This document shows positions 10,155 to 19,320 of a stretch of DNA of 64,000 nucleotides, in pieces. The DNA lies in the NCBI RefSeq assembly GCF_019139535.1, contig NZ_CP077073.1, forward strand, positions 3,252,501 to 3,316,500, given 5' to 3'. The position numbers and the translations under genes were made by a program. Position 1 is the stretch's first letter; each line of letters opens with the position of its first letter. The notes under the pieces are model-generated. The model did not search any database. It was not told where the DNA came from and saw nothing but the letters and a program-made list of their open reading frames with translations. This DNA is from Pseudomonas muyukensis. GTDB taxonomy: Bacteria > Pseudomonadota > Gammaproteobacteria > Pseudomonadales > Pseudomonadaceae.

Positions 10155-10163
10155 CGCCTTCGC

Positions 10164-10245
10164 CGTAGGCGTTGCCCGGCGAACACCGGCGCAGCCGGTG
10201 CCATGCACCGCGCTGCCTGGTTCGCCGGCAAGGCAGGCGCCTACG
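10164..10245. repeat. REP-like inverted repeat between hvfA-like and DUF692 genes
   Basis: Outer arms starting GTAGGCG (10165) and ending CGCCTAC (10244) are imperfect inverted copies (GTAGGCGTTGCCCGGCGAAC against GTTCGCCGGCAAGGCAGGCGCCTAC). A small inner hairpin ACCGGC-GCA-GCCGGT sits at 10185-10199. The element lies inside the operon and could stabilise or attenuate the precursor mRNA, giving more precursor than enzyme. The role is inferred. Confidence 0.55.
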
Positions 10246-10272
10246 CCGCAAGACCCTGCGAGAGACCTGGCA

Positions 10273-11100
10273 ATGACTCACACCACCCCCTTGTATACCG
10301 GGCTCGGCCTGCGTCGGGGCTTGCTGCCCGAACTGCTGAGCATGGACAGCGCCAAGCTGGACTTTCTCGAGTGCGCCCCGGAAAACTGGATCGGCGTCGG
10401 CGGCACCTTTGGCCAAGGCCTGGAACGCCTGGCGGAACGCTTTGCCATGGCCTGCCACGGCCTGTCGTTATCCCTGGGCGGGACACAGCCGCTGGATACG
10501 GCGTTTCTCGGTCGGACCCGGCAGTTCCTGGAGCGTCACCGGGTACGCCTGTACAGCGAGCACCTGAGTTACTGCTGCGACGACGGCCACCTCTACGACC
10601 TGTTGCCGATCCCGTTCACCGAAGAAGCCGTGCGCCATGTGGCCGCGCGCATTCGCCAGGCCCAGGATGTGCTCGGGCGGCGCATCGCGGTCGAGAATAT
10701 CAGCTACTACGCCGCGCCCTACCAGGCCATGGATGAGCTCGATTTCATCCGCGCCGTGCTCGCCGAGGCCGACTGCGATCTGCTGCTGGACGTCAACAAC
10801 GTCTTCGTCAATGCCTGCAATCACCGCTACGACGCCCAGGCTTTCCTCGACGGCATCCCGCGGGAGCGGGTGGTGGGCATGCACGTGGCCGGCCACTACG
10901 ACGAAGCCCTGGACCTCAAGGTCGACACCCATGGCGCGCCGGTCAAGGAGGCTGTCTGGAGCCTGTTCGCCAGTGCCTGCCAGCGCTTCGGCGCACAGCC
11001 AACGGTGCTCGAGCGTGACTTCAACTACCCGCCGCTGGCCGAACTGCTGGCCGAGACCGCGCGCATCCGTGCGCTGCAACTGGCCCATGGAGGGTGCTGA
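10273..11100 (+). CDS. hvfB: DUF692 multinuclear iron oxidase (HvfB/BufB/MbnB-like)
   Basis: A 275-residue TIM-barrel enzyme of the DUF692 family, starting at ATG 10273 ([15 protein letters not shown]). Conserved metal-ligand motifs are visible: H97 in EHLSYC, E141-N142 in AVENISYY, D173 and N175 in DVNNVFVNA, and H204/H208 in GMHVAGH. DUF692 enzymes use a di- or tri-iron site and oxygen to oxidise cysteine residues of precursor peptides (MbnB in methanobactin, HvfB on EGKCG). Its substrate here is almost certainly the EGKCG protein encoded just upstream. It is followed with a 1-bp gap by the DUF2063 partner, so the two are translationally linked. Confidence 0.92.
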   Translation: MTHTTPLYTGLGLRRGLLPELLSMDSAKLDFLECAPENWIGVGGTFGQGLERLAERFAMACHGLSLSLGGTQPLDTAFLGRTRQFLERHRVRLYSEHLSYCCDDGHLYDLLPIPFTEEAVRHVAARIRQAQDVLGRRIAVENISYYAAPYQAMDELDFIRAVLAEADCDLLLDVNNVFVNACNHRYDAQAFLDGIPRERVVGMHVAGHYDEALDLKVDTHGAPVKEAVWSLFASACQRFGAQPTVLERDFNYPPLAELLAETARIRALQLAHGGC

Positions 11101-11101
11101 C

Positions 11102-11842
11102 ATGTCCGCGACCTTAGTTGCGCAACAATTCACCTTGGCCCGTCACCTGCGTGATCCGGCCAACAATCCTGCGCCGCCGGGCATCGAGGCCCGACGCCTG
11201 AACATCTATCGCGAGCTGTTCTACGGCGCCATCGAAGGGCTGCTGGCGGGCAGCTTCCCGGTGCTGCGCGCGACCCTCGGCGACGGGCGTTGGCATGCCC
11301 GGGTCGCGGACTTCTACGCCCATTACCGCAGCCAGACGCCGCTGTTCACGGAAGTCGCCGAGACCTTCATCGACTACCTGCAAACTATCGAGCTGGATGC
11401 CCCTTGGCAGCTCGAGCTGGCGCATTACGAATGGATCGAGGCGCAGTTGTTCCTGAGCGATGCCGAGGATCCCTGCCACGACCCTGCCGGGGATCTGCTC
11501 GACGGTGAGCCGCTGTTGTCGTGCGTGGCCCGGGTGTTGGCCTATCGCTGGCCGGTGGAGCGGATCGGGCCGGGCTACCAGCCTGACGAGGTGCCCGCCG
11601 CCTGCACCTTGTTGCTGGTGTATCGGGGTACTGACCTGCAGGTGCGTTTCGCGCGTCTGGCGCCGATGGCCTGGCAACTGCTGGCCGGCTTGCCCGGCAG
11701 CGGCCGCGAGCGCTTGCGGGCGCTGGGCAATGACGAGGTCCAGCGCCAGGGGTTGAGGTTGCTGGAGCAGTTGCGCGAACAGGGCATCATTGTCGGCACC
11801 GCTGCAGGCGCCGGCCTTGCCGGCGAACACGTGCACAGCTGA
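11102..11842 (+). CDS. hvfC: DUF2063 partner protein (HvfC/BufC-like)
   Basis: A 246-residue protein beginning MSATLVAQQFTLARHLRDP and containing the typical ARRLNIYRELFYGAIEGLLAGSFPVLRATLG segment of DUF2063 proteins (about residues 30-60). Members act as the RiPP-recognition and partner subunit of DUF692 enzymes, binding precursor and forming the active heterodimer. ATG 11102 follows the DUF692 stop codon by one base. It is convergent with the DMT transporter gene, with only 3 bases between stop codons, and no clear terminator is visible there. Confidence 0.9.
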   Translation: MSATLVAQQFTLARHLRDPANNPAPPGIEARRLNIYRELFYGAIEGLLAGSFPVLRATLGDGRWHARVADFYAHYRSQTPLFTEVAETFIDYLQTIELDAPWQLELAHYEWIEAQLFLSDAEDPCHDPAGDLLDGEPLLSCVARVLAYRWPVERIGPGYQPDEVPAACTLLLVYRGTDLQVRFARLAPMAWQLLAGLPGSGRERLRALGNDEVQRQGLRLLEQLREQGIIVGTAAGAGLAGEHVHS

Positions 11843-11845
11843 AGC

Positions 11846-12796
11846 CTAGGCTCGACCGGCACTGGCCTGCGCCTCGGTTTTTTTCGCCGGCTTCAGGCGC
11901 GACACGCCAAACAGCACCAGTGCCAGGCCCATCACCTGGTACAGCGAGATCGCCTCGCTGAGAATCGCCCACGACGCCAGCACCGTCAGCACCGGCCCCA
12001 GGTTGCCTACCGCCGCGGTGTGGGTCGGGCCCATGCGCTGGATCGCCAGGGCCACCAAGTAGATCGGCAGCACCGTCGAAAACAGCGCCATCAACGCCGC
12101 ATTGGCCCACACCGCGCGCGGCAGTTGCAGCAAGGGGGCAACATCCGCCACCAGTAGGTAGTGGGCCAGCACCATCAGCGACGACGCCGTGCCGCACAGC
12201 CCGGCCAGGCGCATCGAGCCCATGCGCTTGAGCATGATGCCGGTGCCGGCGTAGTACAACGCGTAGGTGACCGCGCTGGCGAACACCCACAACGCGCCGA
12301 CCAGCACCTGGCTGCCGCCACTGGCGCTGCCGATGTCATGCACGAAGGCGATCCCCAGCCCCAGGTAGCACAGGCCCATGGCCGCCAAGGTGCGCAGGGT
12401 CGGGCGCTCCCGCTGGAGCACGGCCTGGATCACCAGCACCAGGGTGGGGTAGGTGAACAGGATCAGCCGCTCCAGGCCGGCACTGATGTATTGCAAACCG
12501 TAGAAGTCGAACAGGCTCGCCAGGTAGTAGCCGAACAGCCCGAGCAAGGCCACGCGCAGGCCGTCGCCCAGGGTCAGGGCGGCGGCGCCCTGGCTACGGC
12601 TGGACCACACCAGCCAGGCGAACAGCGGCAGGGCCAGGGCCATGCGCAGGGCCAGCAGGGCGATGGCATCCACCGGGCCGGCGGCATAGGCGAGCTTGAC
12701 GAAGATGGCCTTGAAGCTGAACCCCAGGGCCGCCAGCACGGCGTACAGGCTGCCGTTGGCGAGGGCGCGGTGGAGCGGGGCGGGCAGGTGGGTCAT
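11846..12796 (-). CDS. EamA/DMT-family transporter
   Basis: A 316-residue inner-membrane protein with two tandem EamA repeats, about ten membrane helices in all (first helix ALGFSFKAIFVKLAY, second repeat beginning near GALWVFASAVTYALYY). DMT proteins of this kind export amino acids, metabolites or drugs; the substrate cannot be told. Start ATG 12796. It is divergent from a LysR regulator gene at 12900, with a 9-bp inverted repeat between them, so it is probably LysR-controlled. Confidence 0.88.
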   Translation of the reverse strand: MTHLPAPLHRALANGSLYAVLAALGFSFKAIFVKLAYAAGPVDAIALLALRMALALPLFAWLVWSSRSQGAAALTLGDGLRVALLGLFGYYLASLFDFYGLQYISAGLERLILFTYPTLVLVIQAVLQRERPTLRTLAAMGLCYLGLGIAFVHDIGSASGGSQVLVGALWVFASAVTYALYYAGTGIMLKRMGSMRLAGLCGTASSLMVLAHYLLVADVAPLLQLPRAVWANAALMALFSTVLPIYLVALAIQRMGPTHTAAVGNLGPVLTVLASWAILSEAISLYQVMGLALVLFGVSRLKPAKKTEAQASAGRA

Positions 12797-12833
12797 GGTC
12801 AGTCCGTAACATAATGAGTCGCGGCTTATTCTG

Positions 12834-12885
12834 AACAGAAGGATGACGGGCTAGAATCGCTTTTTCTCGAACATACCCTTCTGTT
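12834..12885. promoter_or_regulatory. Inverted repeat, candidate LysR operator
   Basis: AACAGAAGG at 12834-12842 is matched by its exact reverse complement CCTTCTGTT at 12877-12885. The pair lies in the 103-bp gap between divergent DMT and LysR genes, a position expected for an autoregulatory and target operator. The spacing is longer than a single LysR box, so it may represent two sites bound by a tetramer. Binding is inferred. Confidence 0.4.
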
Positions 12886-12899
12886 TTGGAGAACGCATC

Positions 12900-13784
12900 A
12901 TGCACTTCGACCTGGCGGACCTGCGCCTGCTCGCCGCCATCGCCGCCACCGGTAGCTTGAGCAAAGCGGCGGCGAGCTTCCCGGTGGCGGTTTCGGCCGC
13001 CAGCACCCGGCTGCGGCAGTTCGAGGCCCGTAGCGGCCTGGTGTTGTTCATGCGCAAGGCCGACGGCATGCAGTTGACCCCCGCCGGGCGCCTGGTGCTG
13101 GAGTCGGCCCGTGGCGTGCTGGGCGAGGCGCAGAAACTGCACGACACGCTCAAGGAGCTGGCCGGGCAGCGGCGTATCGACCTGCACCTGGCGGTGTCGA
13201 CGGTGACCAACAGCACCTTGTTGCCCGCGGTGCTCGGGCCGTTCCTGGCCGACTACCCGCAGGTCGACCTGCAACTGGTCGAGCACAAGAGTGTCGATGT
13301 GGTGCGGGCGGTGCTGGCGGGCGACTGCGAGATTGGCGTGTATGACGGCAACCTGGTCAACGATGGCGTGGTGTCGCTGCCGTTTCGCACCGAGCGCCTG
13401 GTGCTGCTGGTGCCGACCGAGCATGCCCTGGCCAGCCGTGAGCAACTGCGCCTGGCCGATGCCCTGGGCTTTGCCTTCGTCTGCCTGCCCGCCGAGCGGG
13501 CCATGCAGCGCTTCGTCGAGGAGCTGGCGATGAGCCTGGCCATGCCGCTGAAAGTGCGCGTACGGGCGCCAAGCTTCGAGGCCATCGCCCAGTTGGTGGC
13601 CCAGCACGCAGGCATCGCCATGCTTCCAGAGACCGCGGCGATCCGCGCCGAGCAGGAGCTGGCCGTGCGCCGGGTGGTGCTGGAGGAGCGCTGGGCGACC
13701 CTGGAGCTGCGTATTTGCTTCCGTGGCTGGGAGCGGCTGAGCAGCCACGGGCGAGAGCTGGTGAGTTTCCTGTCGGGGCAGTGA
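12900..13784 (+). CDS. LysR-family transcriptional regulator
   Basis: A 294-residue LysR protein. The N-terminal winged helix occupies residues 1-62 (FDLADLRLLAAIAATGSLSKAA ... STRLRQFEARSGLVLFMR), followed by the two-lobed periplasmic-binding-like effector domain (about 90-290). ATG 12900 is preceded by TTTTGGAGAA, an acceptable ribosome binding site. It is divergent from the DMT exporter gene and probably regulates it. The ligand is unknown. Confidence 0.92.
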   Translation: MHFDLADLRLLAAIAATGSLSKAAASFPVAVSAASTRLRQFEARSGLVLFMRKADGMQLTPAGRLVLESARGVLGEAQKLHDTLKELAGQRRIDLHLAVSTVTNSTLLPAVLGPFLADYPQVDLQLVEHKSVDVVRAVLAGDCEIGVYDGNLVNDGVVSLPFRTERLVLLVPTEHALASREQLRLADALGFAFVCLPAERAMQRFVEELAMSLAMPLKVRVRAPSFEAIAQLVAQHAGIAMLPETAAIRAEQELAVRRVVLEERWATLELRICFRGWERLSSHGRELVSFLSGQ

Positions 13785-13910
13785 TGAGTGGTCATTCGCA
13801 GGGTCTTTTCGTCAGAATGACATCATTTGGATATCATCCAGCCCTGCGTAACCGTCGCCGAACGCATACAATCCCCTGCCTTGAACCGTATTGCACAGGT
13901 TGTACCCTTC

Positions 13911-15065
13911 ATGGCGTTCGACGCTTCCACCATGCTCACCCTGACCATCGCCTTGGCCGCCGCCGCTGCGCTTTACCTGGCCATCGAGTGGCGCAGTGTG
14001 CGCGAGTCATCGCTGCTGTACTGGAGCGCCGGCTTCGCCACCATCTGCGTCGGCTCCAGCCTGGCCTTGCTGCGCGGCAGTGGCTACCTGTTCGTCGGTA
14101 TCTGGTTCGCCAACGGCATGCTGGTCGGCGCCCACGGGCTGTTTTTGCTGGGGGTGGCGCGCTTCACCGAGACGCGGCTGTCGCGCCTGTGCCTGCTGGC
14201 GCCGCTGCTCTGGGCAAGCCTGCTGTTGCTGCCGCAGTGGCCGCAGTGGTCGAAGACGTTCCTGGTGGCCAACTCGCTGCTGGTCGGCGCCTTCACCTTG
14301 TACGCCAGTTGGCTGCTGCGCCTGCATGGCAAGTCCCTCAGCGTGGGGGCTGTGCAACTGCGCTATGTATTGCGCCTGCATGGGCTGTTCTACCTGGGCA
14401 AAACCCTGCCGGCGCTGCTGCCGGGCACCTTGATCGACCTGGCGGCGTTTCGCGGACAGATCATCCAGGTGTCGCTGGTGGAGGGGGCGATGGCGATCAT
14501 GCTCATTGCCCTGTCGATGACCGGCACCGTGCGCTATCGCCGCGAGGAGCGCATCGAGCGCCTGGCCGCCCGCGACCCGCTGACGGCCCTGTACAACCGG
14601 CGCGCCCTGCAAATGCGCGCCGGCAACCTGTTCAAGGAGGTCTCGGCCAGCAGCCCCGGGGCCCTGTTGCTGATCGACATCGACCACTTCAAGCTGGTCA
14701 ACGACCTGCATGGGCATGCCGCTGGCGACCGCTTGCTGGTTGCCCTGAGCGAGATGATTCGCGCCTTGCTGCCGGAGCGCGCAATCGCGGCGCGGCTGGG
14801 CGGCGATGAGTTCGTGATCCTGTTGGGCGGCACCTCGCGCGCGGCCATCGAGCACTTGGCCGAGGCCTTGCGCCAGCAGTTCCAGCGGGCCGCCGCGCAG
14901 TCGTTCAGCACCCCCGAGGCGGTGACCCTGAGCATCGGCGCCAACCTGTTCGACCGCCCGCCGGCGAGCCTGGCGGCGTTGATCGAGCAGGGCGATGTGC
15001 TGCTGTACGCCTCCAAGCGCGGCGGGCGCAACAGCCTGCAACTGGTGGATGGCCTGCGCGGCTGA
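13911..15065 (+). CDS. Membrane-anchored GGDEF diguanylate cyclase
   Basis: A 384-residue protein. The first ~210 residues contain about six to seven hydrophobic helices, forming a membrane sensor module of no recognised family. The C-terminal GGDEF domain (about 225-380) has an intact active site GGDEF at 297-301 and the DIDHFKLVNDLHGH loop with metal ligand D. It should make c-di-GMP at the inner membrane. The RxxD inhibitory I-site expected about nine residues before GGDEF is absent (PERA at that place), so product feedback inhibition is unlikely. ATG 13911 was chosen because upstream in-frame starts lie in promoter-like DNA. Confidence 0.9.
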   Translation: MAFDASTMLTLTIALAAAAALYLAIEWRSVRESSLLYWSAGFATICVGSSLALLRGSGYLFVGIWFANGMLVGAHGLFLLGVARFTETRLSRLCLLAPLLWASLLLLPQWPQWSKTFLVANSLLVGAFTLYASWLLRLHGKSLSVGAVQLRYVLRLHGLFYLGKTLPALLPGTLIDLAAFRGQIIQVSLVEGAMAIMLIALSMTGTVRYRREERIERLAARDPLTALYNRRALQMRAGNLFKEVSASSPGALLLIDIDHFKLVNDLHGHAAGDRLLVALSEMIRALLPERAIAARLGGDEFVILLGGTSRAAIEHLAEALRQQFQRAAAQSFSTPEAVTLSIGANLFDRPPASLAALIEQGDVLLYASKRGGRNSLQLVDGLRG

Positions 15066-15066
15066 G

Positions 15067-15390
15067 TTACTTGTTGTTGATGCATTGCGACAGTACTGAG
15101 TAGCGCACGGTGCGCAAGGTGCCTTGGCTGTCTTCGAAGGTCATCAGTCGTGGCACCACCTCGCAGGTGCGCGGGTCGCCCGATTGGCGCACGAAGCGGG
15201 CGACGTCGAGCTTCATGCCGTAGCGATAGTCGACGATCTCCGGCATCGGCTTGGCGCGGCGTTCGGCGTAGGCCGCCACCGCCTGCTGGTGATCTTCGAT
15301 CAGTTGTTCGTTGCGTTGCTGGGCGAAACCTGTGGCCTGGGCCGAAAGCGACAGGGCCAGCAGCGCGGCAATCAGGGTCGGTCGTAGCAT
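15067..15390 (-). CDS. Secreted DUF2790-family protein
   Basis: A 107-residue protein with a signal peptide (about residues 1-19, ALLALSLSAQA). The mature part contains the DUF2790 hallmark VDYRYGMKLDVARFVRQS followed by CEVVPRLMTFEDSQG and a C-terminal cysteine, so two cysteines may form a disulfide. DUF2790 proteins are small periplasmic proteins almost confined to Pseudomonas; several are induced by metals in P. aeruginosa. It is convergent with the GGDEF gene, the two stop codons being 1 bp apart. Molecular function unknown. Confidence 0.85.
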   Translation of the reverse strand: MLRPTLIAALLALSLSAQATGFAQQRNEQLIEDHQQAVAAYAERRAKPMPEIVDYRYGMKLDVARFVRQSGDPRTCEVVPRLMTFEDSQGTLRTVRYSVLSQCINNK

Positions 15391-15535
15391 GGTGGGTGTC
15401 TCCGCGGGTGGGGTTCGCAGTCCACGCTAGCGACGACCGGCCAACAGGGGCATGACGCTGGGGTTACAGATCTGAAAGGTTGTCGGCGGGCAGCGGGCTT
15501 GCCGGTGTACGCCGGCAAACCCTGGGTCGTGCAGG

Positions 15536-17683
15536 TCAGACGCGGAACTGGTCCATCAAGCCCTGCTGCTGGTTGGCCAGGCTGTTCAGCGACTGGCTGA
15601 CCCGCGCCGATTCGTTGGCCTGGCCGCTCAGCGACTCGGTGACGTCGCGGATGGTGGCGACGTTGCTGTTGATCTCCTCGGCCACCGCGCTCTGCTCCTC
15701 GGCGGCGCTGGCGATCTGCAGGTTCATGTCGGTGATCACTGTCACCGCCTGGCCAATGCGCTGCAACGCGCTGACGGCCTGGCCGACCTGCTCGACGCCA
15801 CCCTGGGCCTGGCGATGGCTGCTGTCCATGGCGCCGACCACTTCCTGGGTGCCGGCCTGCAGGGCCTCGATCACCTGGCGGGTCTCTTCCACCGACTCCT
15901 GGGTGCGGCGTGCCAGGTTGCGCACTTCGTCGGCGACCACGGCGAAGCCGCGCCCGGCCTCGCCGGCCCGGGCGGCCTCGATGGCGGCGTTGAGCGCCAG
16001 CAGGTTGGTCTGCTCGGCGATCGAGCGGATCACCTCGAGCACCGAACCGATCTTCTCGCTGTTGTGCGCCAGGCCCTCGACCTGGGCCATGGCGCTGCTC
16101 ATGTCGGCGGCCAGGGTGTCGATGCTGGTGGTGGTGCGGTCGATCACCGCCAGGCCTTCGCGGGTGGCCTGGTCGGCTTCGCGTGCGGCCTGGGCGGCTT
16201 GCGCCGCGCTGCGGGCGACGTCCTGGGCGGTGGCGCTCATCTCGTGGGAGGCGGTGGCCACCTGGTCGACCTGGCGGTACTGCTGCTCCATGCCGGCGCT
16301 GGTCTGGGCGGCGATCGCCGCGGACTGGTCGGCGGTGCCACGGGCGGCCTGCACCGAGCGTTTCACTTCGGCGATGGTCGGTTGCAGCTTGTCGAGGAAA
16401 CGGTTGAACCAGCCCGCCAACTCGCCCAGTTCATCGCGCTTGTCGTATTGCAGGCGGCGGGTCAGGTCACCTTCGCCGCTGGCGATGTCCTTGAGCATGG
16501 CGGCCACGCCGAGGATCGGCCGGGTCACGCTGCGGGCCATCAGCCAGACCAGCAGCAGGCCGGCGATGGCGGCGGCCAGGCCCAGGCCCAGTTCGAGCAG
16601 GGTGCCGCTGGTGTTGAGGGTGTCGAGTTCCTGCTTGAGGGCTTCGGCCGGGCCGGTGAGGGCGTTTTCCGGCACATCCAGCAGCACGCCCCAGGGCTTG
16701 CCGCCGGGGATCGGCTCGAAGGCGGCCAGCACTTTCAGGCGCTGTTGGTCGTGGAGGATCTGCAGCTTGCCGTCGGCGAGCTTGCGCACCAGTTCGGCGC
16801 CCTGGGCCTGGTCGACCTGGTCGAAACGCTTGGCCAGCAGGCCGGCATCGGCGCTGTAGCCGGCCAGCAGGCCGACCGGGCTGAGGATGCCGACCGTGGT
16901 GCGGCCTTCGTAGAGGCTGCGGCTGGCGGCCTGGCTCAGGGCCTGCAGGCTGTTGAGGTTGATGTCGATGGACAAGGTGGCGATCACCTTGCCGTTGGCC
17001 TTGAGCGGGAACACGATGCTGGTCATCAGCACGCGCTGGCCATCGATGTCATAGAAGTAGGGCTCGACCACGCACACCGCGCCGGTGCTGCGCGGGCATA
17101 CCCACCAGGTGTTGGCCGGCTGGCCGCTGGGGCCGATCTCGGTGTTGGCCATGTCGTGCTCGGGCAGGGCCATCGAGGTCAGCTGGCCGGCGCGCGGCTG
17201 CGACCAGTACAGGGCGAAGCGCCCGGTTTCGTTGCTGCCCAGCTCGCTCTGCCCGGCGAACAGCTTGTCCTTGGCATCCAGCGCGCCTGGCTCGAACACC
17301 AGCGACAGGCCCAGCAGGTCGGGGTTGGCCTGCAAGGCCGCACGCACCTGGGCGGTCATGTCCTGGCGCAGGTCGTAGGCGTCGAGGAAGCGTTTTTCCG
17401 CCTGCTCGCGCAGGAACAGCACCTGGCGGGCAAAGCCGGCGCCGTACTGGTAGGCGTCCATGAACTGGCGGCGGATATTCAGGGCCTGCACTTCGCCCTG
17501 GGACTCGATGCGCGATTGGGCCGCCTCGGTGAGCATCTGCATGCTGCTGGCCTTGACCAGGTCCGAACTGTGGTCCATGCGGTACAGCGAAAGGCCGACG
17601 AGCAGGGTGACGATGGCAGCCAGGCACAGGCCCGCCAGCAGGGTGATCTTCCATTGGATGGAGAGTTGTCGCAGCAAAGGCAT
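15536..17683 (-). CDS. Methyl-accepting chemotaxis protein with double-Cache-type sensor
   Basis: A 715-residue chemoreceptor. Transmembrane helix 1 is at about residues 13-31, a large periplasmic domain spans about 35-350 with Cache features ([35 protein letters not shown]), TM2 is at about 362-385, then a HAMP domain ([28 protein letters not shown]). The long cytoplasmic signalling domain carries the conserved hairpin tip [19 protein letters not shown]. It feeds the CheA/CheW array. The ligand is not readable; double-Cache receptors in Pseudomonas sense amino acids, polyamines or organic acids. It lacks a C-terminal CheR-docking pentapeptide (ends MDQFRV). It is divergent from the transporter at 17946. 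Confidence 0.95.
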   Translation of the reverse strand: MPLLRQLSIQWKITLLAGLCLAAIVTLLVGLSLYRMDHSSDLVKASSMQMLTEAAQSRIESQGEVQALNIRRQFMDAYQYGAGFARQVLFLREQAEKRFLDAYDLRQDMTAQVRAALQANPDLLGLSLVFEPGALDAKDKLFAGQSELGSNETGRFALYWSQPRAGQLTSMALPEHDMANTEIGPSGQPANTWWVCPRSTGAVCVVEPYFYDIDGQRVLMTSIVFPLKANGKVIATLSIDINLNSLQALSQAASRSLYEGRTTVGILSPVGLLAGYSADAGLLAKRFDQVDQAQGAELVRKLADGKLQILHDQQRLKVLAAFEPIPGGKPWGVLLDVPENALTGPAEALKQELDTLNTSGTLLELGLGLAAAIAGLLLVWLMARSVTRPILGVAAMLKDIASGEGDLTRRLQYDKRDELGELAGWFNRFLDKLQPTIAEVKRSVQAARGTADQSAAIAAQTSAGMEQQYRQVDQVATASHEMSATAQDVARSAAQAAQAAREADQATREGLAVIDRTTTSIDTLAADMSSAMAQVEGLAHNSEKIGSVLEVIRSIAEQTNLLALNAAIEAARAGEAGRGFAVVADEVRNLARRTQESVEETRQVIEALQAGTQEVVGAMDSSHRQAQGGVEQVGQAVSALQRIGQAVTVITDMNLQIASAAEEQSAVAEEINSNVATIRDVTESLSGQANESARVSQSLNSLANQQQGLMDQFRV

Positions 17684-17945
17684 GGGGAAAATCCCTTGTA
17701 ATAGGTTTGATGCTGCCGACTGTGTCGGCCCTCGCGCGGCTTTCTTTATTCAAACGTTCAATTTAATCCTCCGACTTTCGTCTATAAGCGGTGCAGGTGC
17801 GCGGCGCAGACCCTTTTGACTTATGCCGGCCCGTGCTTCAGAGTGTGCGCCCTTCACAACAACATCCCCTGGTCCGGCCGCTGCCTGCGCGCAGCCTGTC
17901 GCCGGAGCGTCCCGCTTTTGTCTGTCGTAACGAGGTTTGCACACC

Positions 17946-19265
17946 ATGAATGCAGTGATTGCCGCGGTTGGGCTCATGCTGGTCCTGAGCCTGTCCCGCG
18001 TGCATGTGGTCATCGCGCTGATCATCGGCGCCCTGGCCGGGGGCCTGGTCGGTGGACTGGGTATCGAAGGCACGCTCAAGGCCTTCAACGGCGGCCTGGG
18101 GGGCGGTGCCACGGTGGCGCTCTCCTATGCGTTGCTCGGCGCCTTTGCCGTGGCCATCGCCAAGTCGGGCCTGGCCCATGCCCTGGCCGACCGGGCGCTG
18201 GCGATGATCGACCGGCAGGGCCACGCCGAAGGCGGCAAGGTCAAGTGGCTGCTGATCGGCCTGATGCTGGTGGTGGCGGTGTCGTCGCAGAACATCCTGC
18301 CGATCCATATCGCCTTCATTCCGTTGCTGGTGCCGCCGCTGCTGTACGTGCTGACGCGCCTGCGCATCGACCGCCGGCTGATCGCCTGCGTGATCACCTT
18401 CGGCCTGATCACCCCGTACATGTTCCTGCCGGTGGGTTTCGGCAACATCTTCCTCAACGAGATCCTGCTGGCCAACGTGGCCCGCGCCGGGGTCGATGTG
18501 AGCGGTGTCAATGTCACCCATGCCATGGCCATCCCCGCCGCCGGCATGCTCGCCGGCCTGTTGCTGGCGGTGTGCTTCAGCTATCGCAAGAAGCGTGACT
18601 ACGACCTGGCGCGTATCGAGCAGGTCGAGCAAGTGAGCGTGCAATACAACCCGGTGACCCTGCTGGTGGCTGGCCTGGCCATTGCCGCGGCATTCGTCAT
18701 CCAGCTGTGGCTGGACTCGATGATCATCGGTGCCATGGTGGGTTTCCTGATCTTCTCGTTGTCGGGCATCGTGCGCTGGAAGGACACCGACGACCTGTTC
18801 ACCGAGGGCATGAAGATGATGGCGATGATCGGTTTCATCATGATCGCCGCCTCGGGCTTTGCCGAAGTGATGAAGGCCACCGGCGAGGTGAAGTCGCTGG
18901 TCGAGGCCTCGGCGCAGTGGATCAACCACAGCAAGGGCGTCGGCGCGCTGCTGATGCTGCTGGTGGGGCTGCTGGTGACCATGGGCATCGGCTCGTCGTT
19001 CTCCACCGTGCCGATCCTGGCGGCGATCTTCGTGCCGCTGTGCGTGCAACTGGGCTTCGACCCGCTGGCCACTGTGTGCATCGTCGGTACCGCCGGCGCC
19101 TTGGGCGATGCCGGCTCGCCGGCCTCGGACTCGACCCTGGGGCCGACCTCGGGGCTGAACGTGGATGGCCAGCACCACCATATCTGGGACACGGTGGTGC
19201 CGACGTTCCTTCACTACAACCTGCCATTGCTGGCGTTTGGCTGGCTGGCGGCGATGTCGCTGTAA
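17946..19265 (+). CDS. Na+/H+ antiporter-family (YuiF-like) transporter
   Basis: A 439-residue integral membrane protein with about 11-12 helices. ATG 17946 has AACGAGG about ten bases upstream. The paired signature regions [21 protein letters not shown] and [25 protein letters not shown] are typical of the ion-transporter superfamily group annotated 'Na+/H+ antiporter family protein', to which Bacillus YuiF belongs. Both cation/proton exchange and amino-acid uptake have been suggested for this family. It ends before a perfect hairpin shared with the convergent fecR-like gene. Confidence 0.82.
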   Translation: MNAVIAAVGLMLVLSLSRVHVVIALIIGALAGGLVGGLGIEGTLKAFNGGLGGGATVALSYALLGAFAVAIAKSGLAHALADRALAMIDRQGHAEGGKVKWLLIGLMLVVAVSSQNILPIHIAFIPLLVPPLLYVLTRLRIDRRLIACVITFGLITPYMFLPVGFGNIFLNEILLANVARAGVDVSGVNVTHAMAIPAAGMLAGLLLAVCFSYRKKRDYDLARIEQVEQVSVQYNPVTLLVAGLAIAAAFVIQLWLDSMIIGAMVGFLIFSLSGIVRWKDTDDLFTEGMKMMAMIGFIMIAASGFAEVMKATGEVKSLVEASAQWINHSKGVGALLMLLVGLLVTMGIGSSFSTVPILAAIFVPLCVQLGFDPLATVCIVGTAGALGDAGSPASDSTLGPTSGLNVDGQHHHIWDTVVPTFLHYNLPLLAFGWLAAMSL

Positions 19266-19300
19266 CGCTTCGCGCCGCGCCTGCAGGCAACCGTGCATCC

Positions 19301-19320
19301 CTGTAGGCTGGCGCCTACAG
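19301..19320. terminator. Bidirectional hairpin between transporter and FecR-like gene
   Basis: CTGTAGGC-TGGC-GCCTACAG is a perfect 8-bp stem with a 4-base loop between convergent genes; its right end overlaps the fecR-like stop codon region. It belongs to the GTAGGC REP-like family seen elsewhere in the window. There is no T-tract, so factor-independent termination may be weak. Confidence 0.5.

Noticed and set aside
15815..17701. A 628-codon plus-strand open frame opposite the chemoreceptor
   Set aside because: It is an antisense shadow of a clear methyl-accepting chemotaxis protein with all family motifs.
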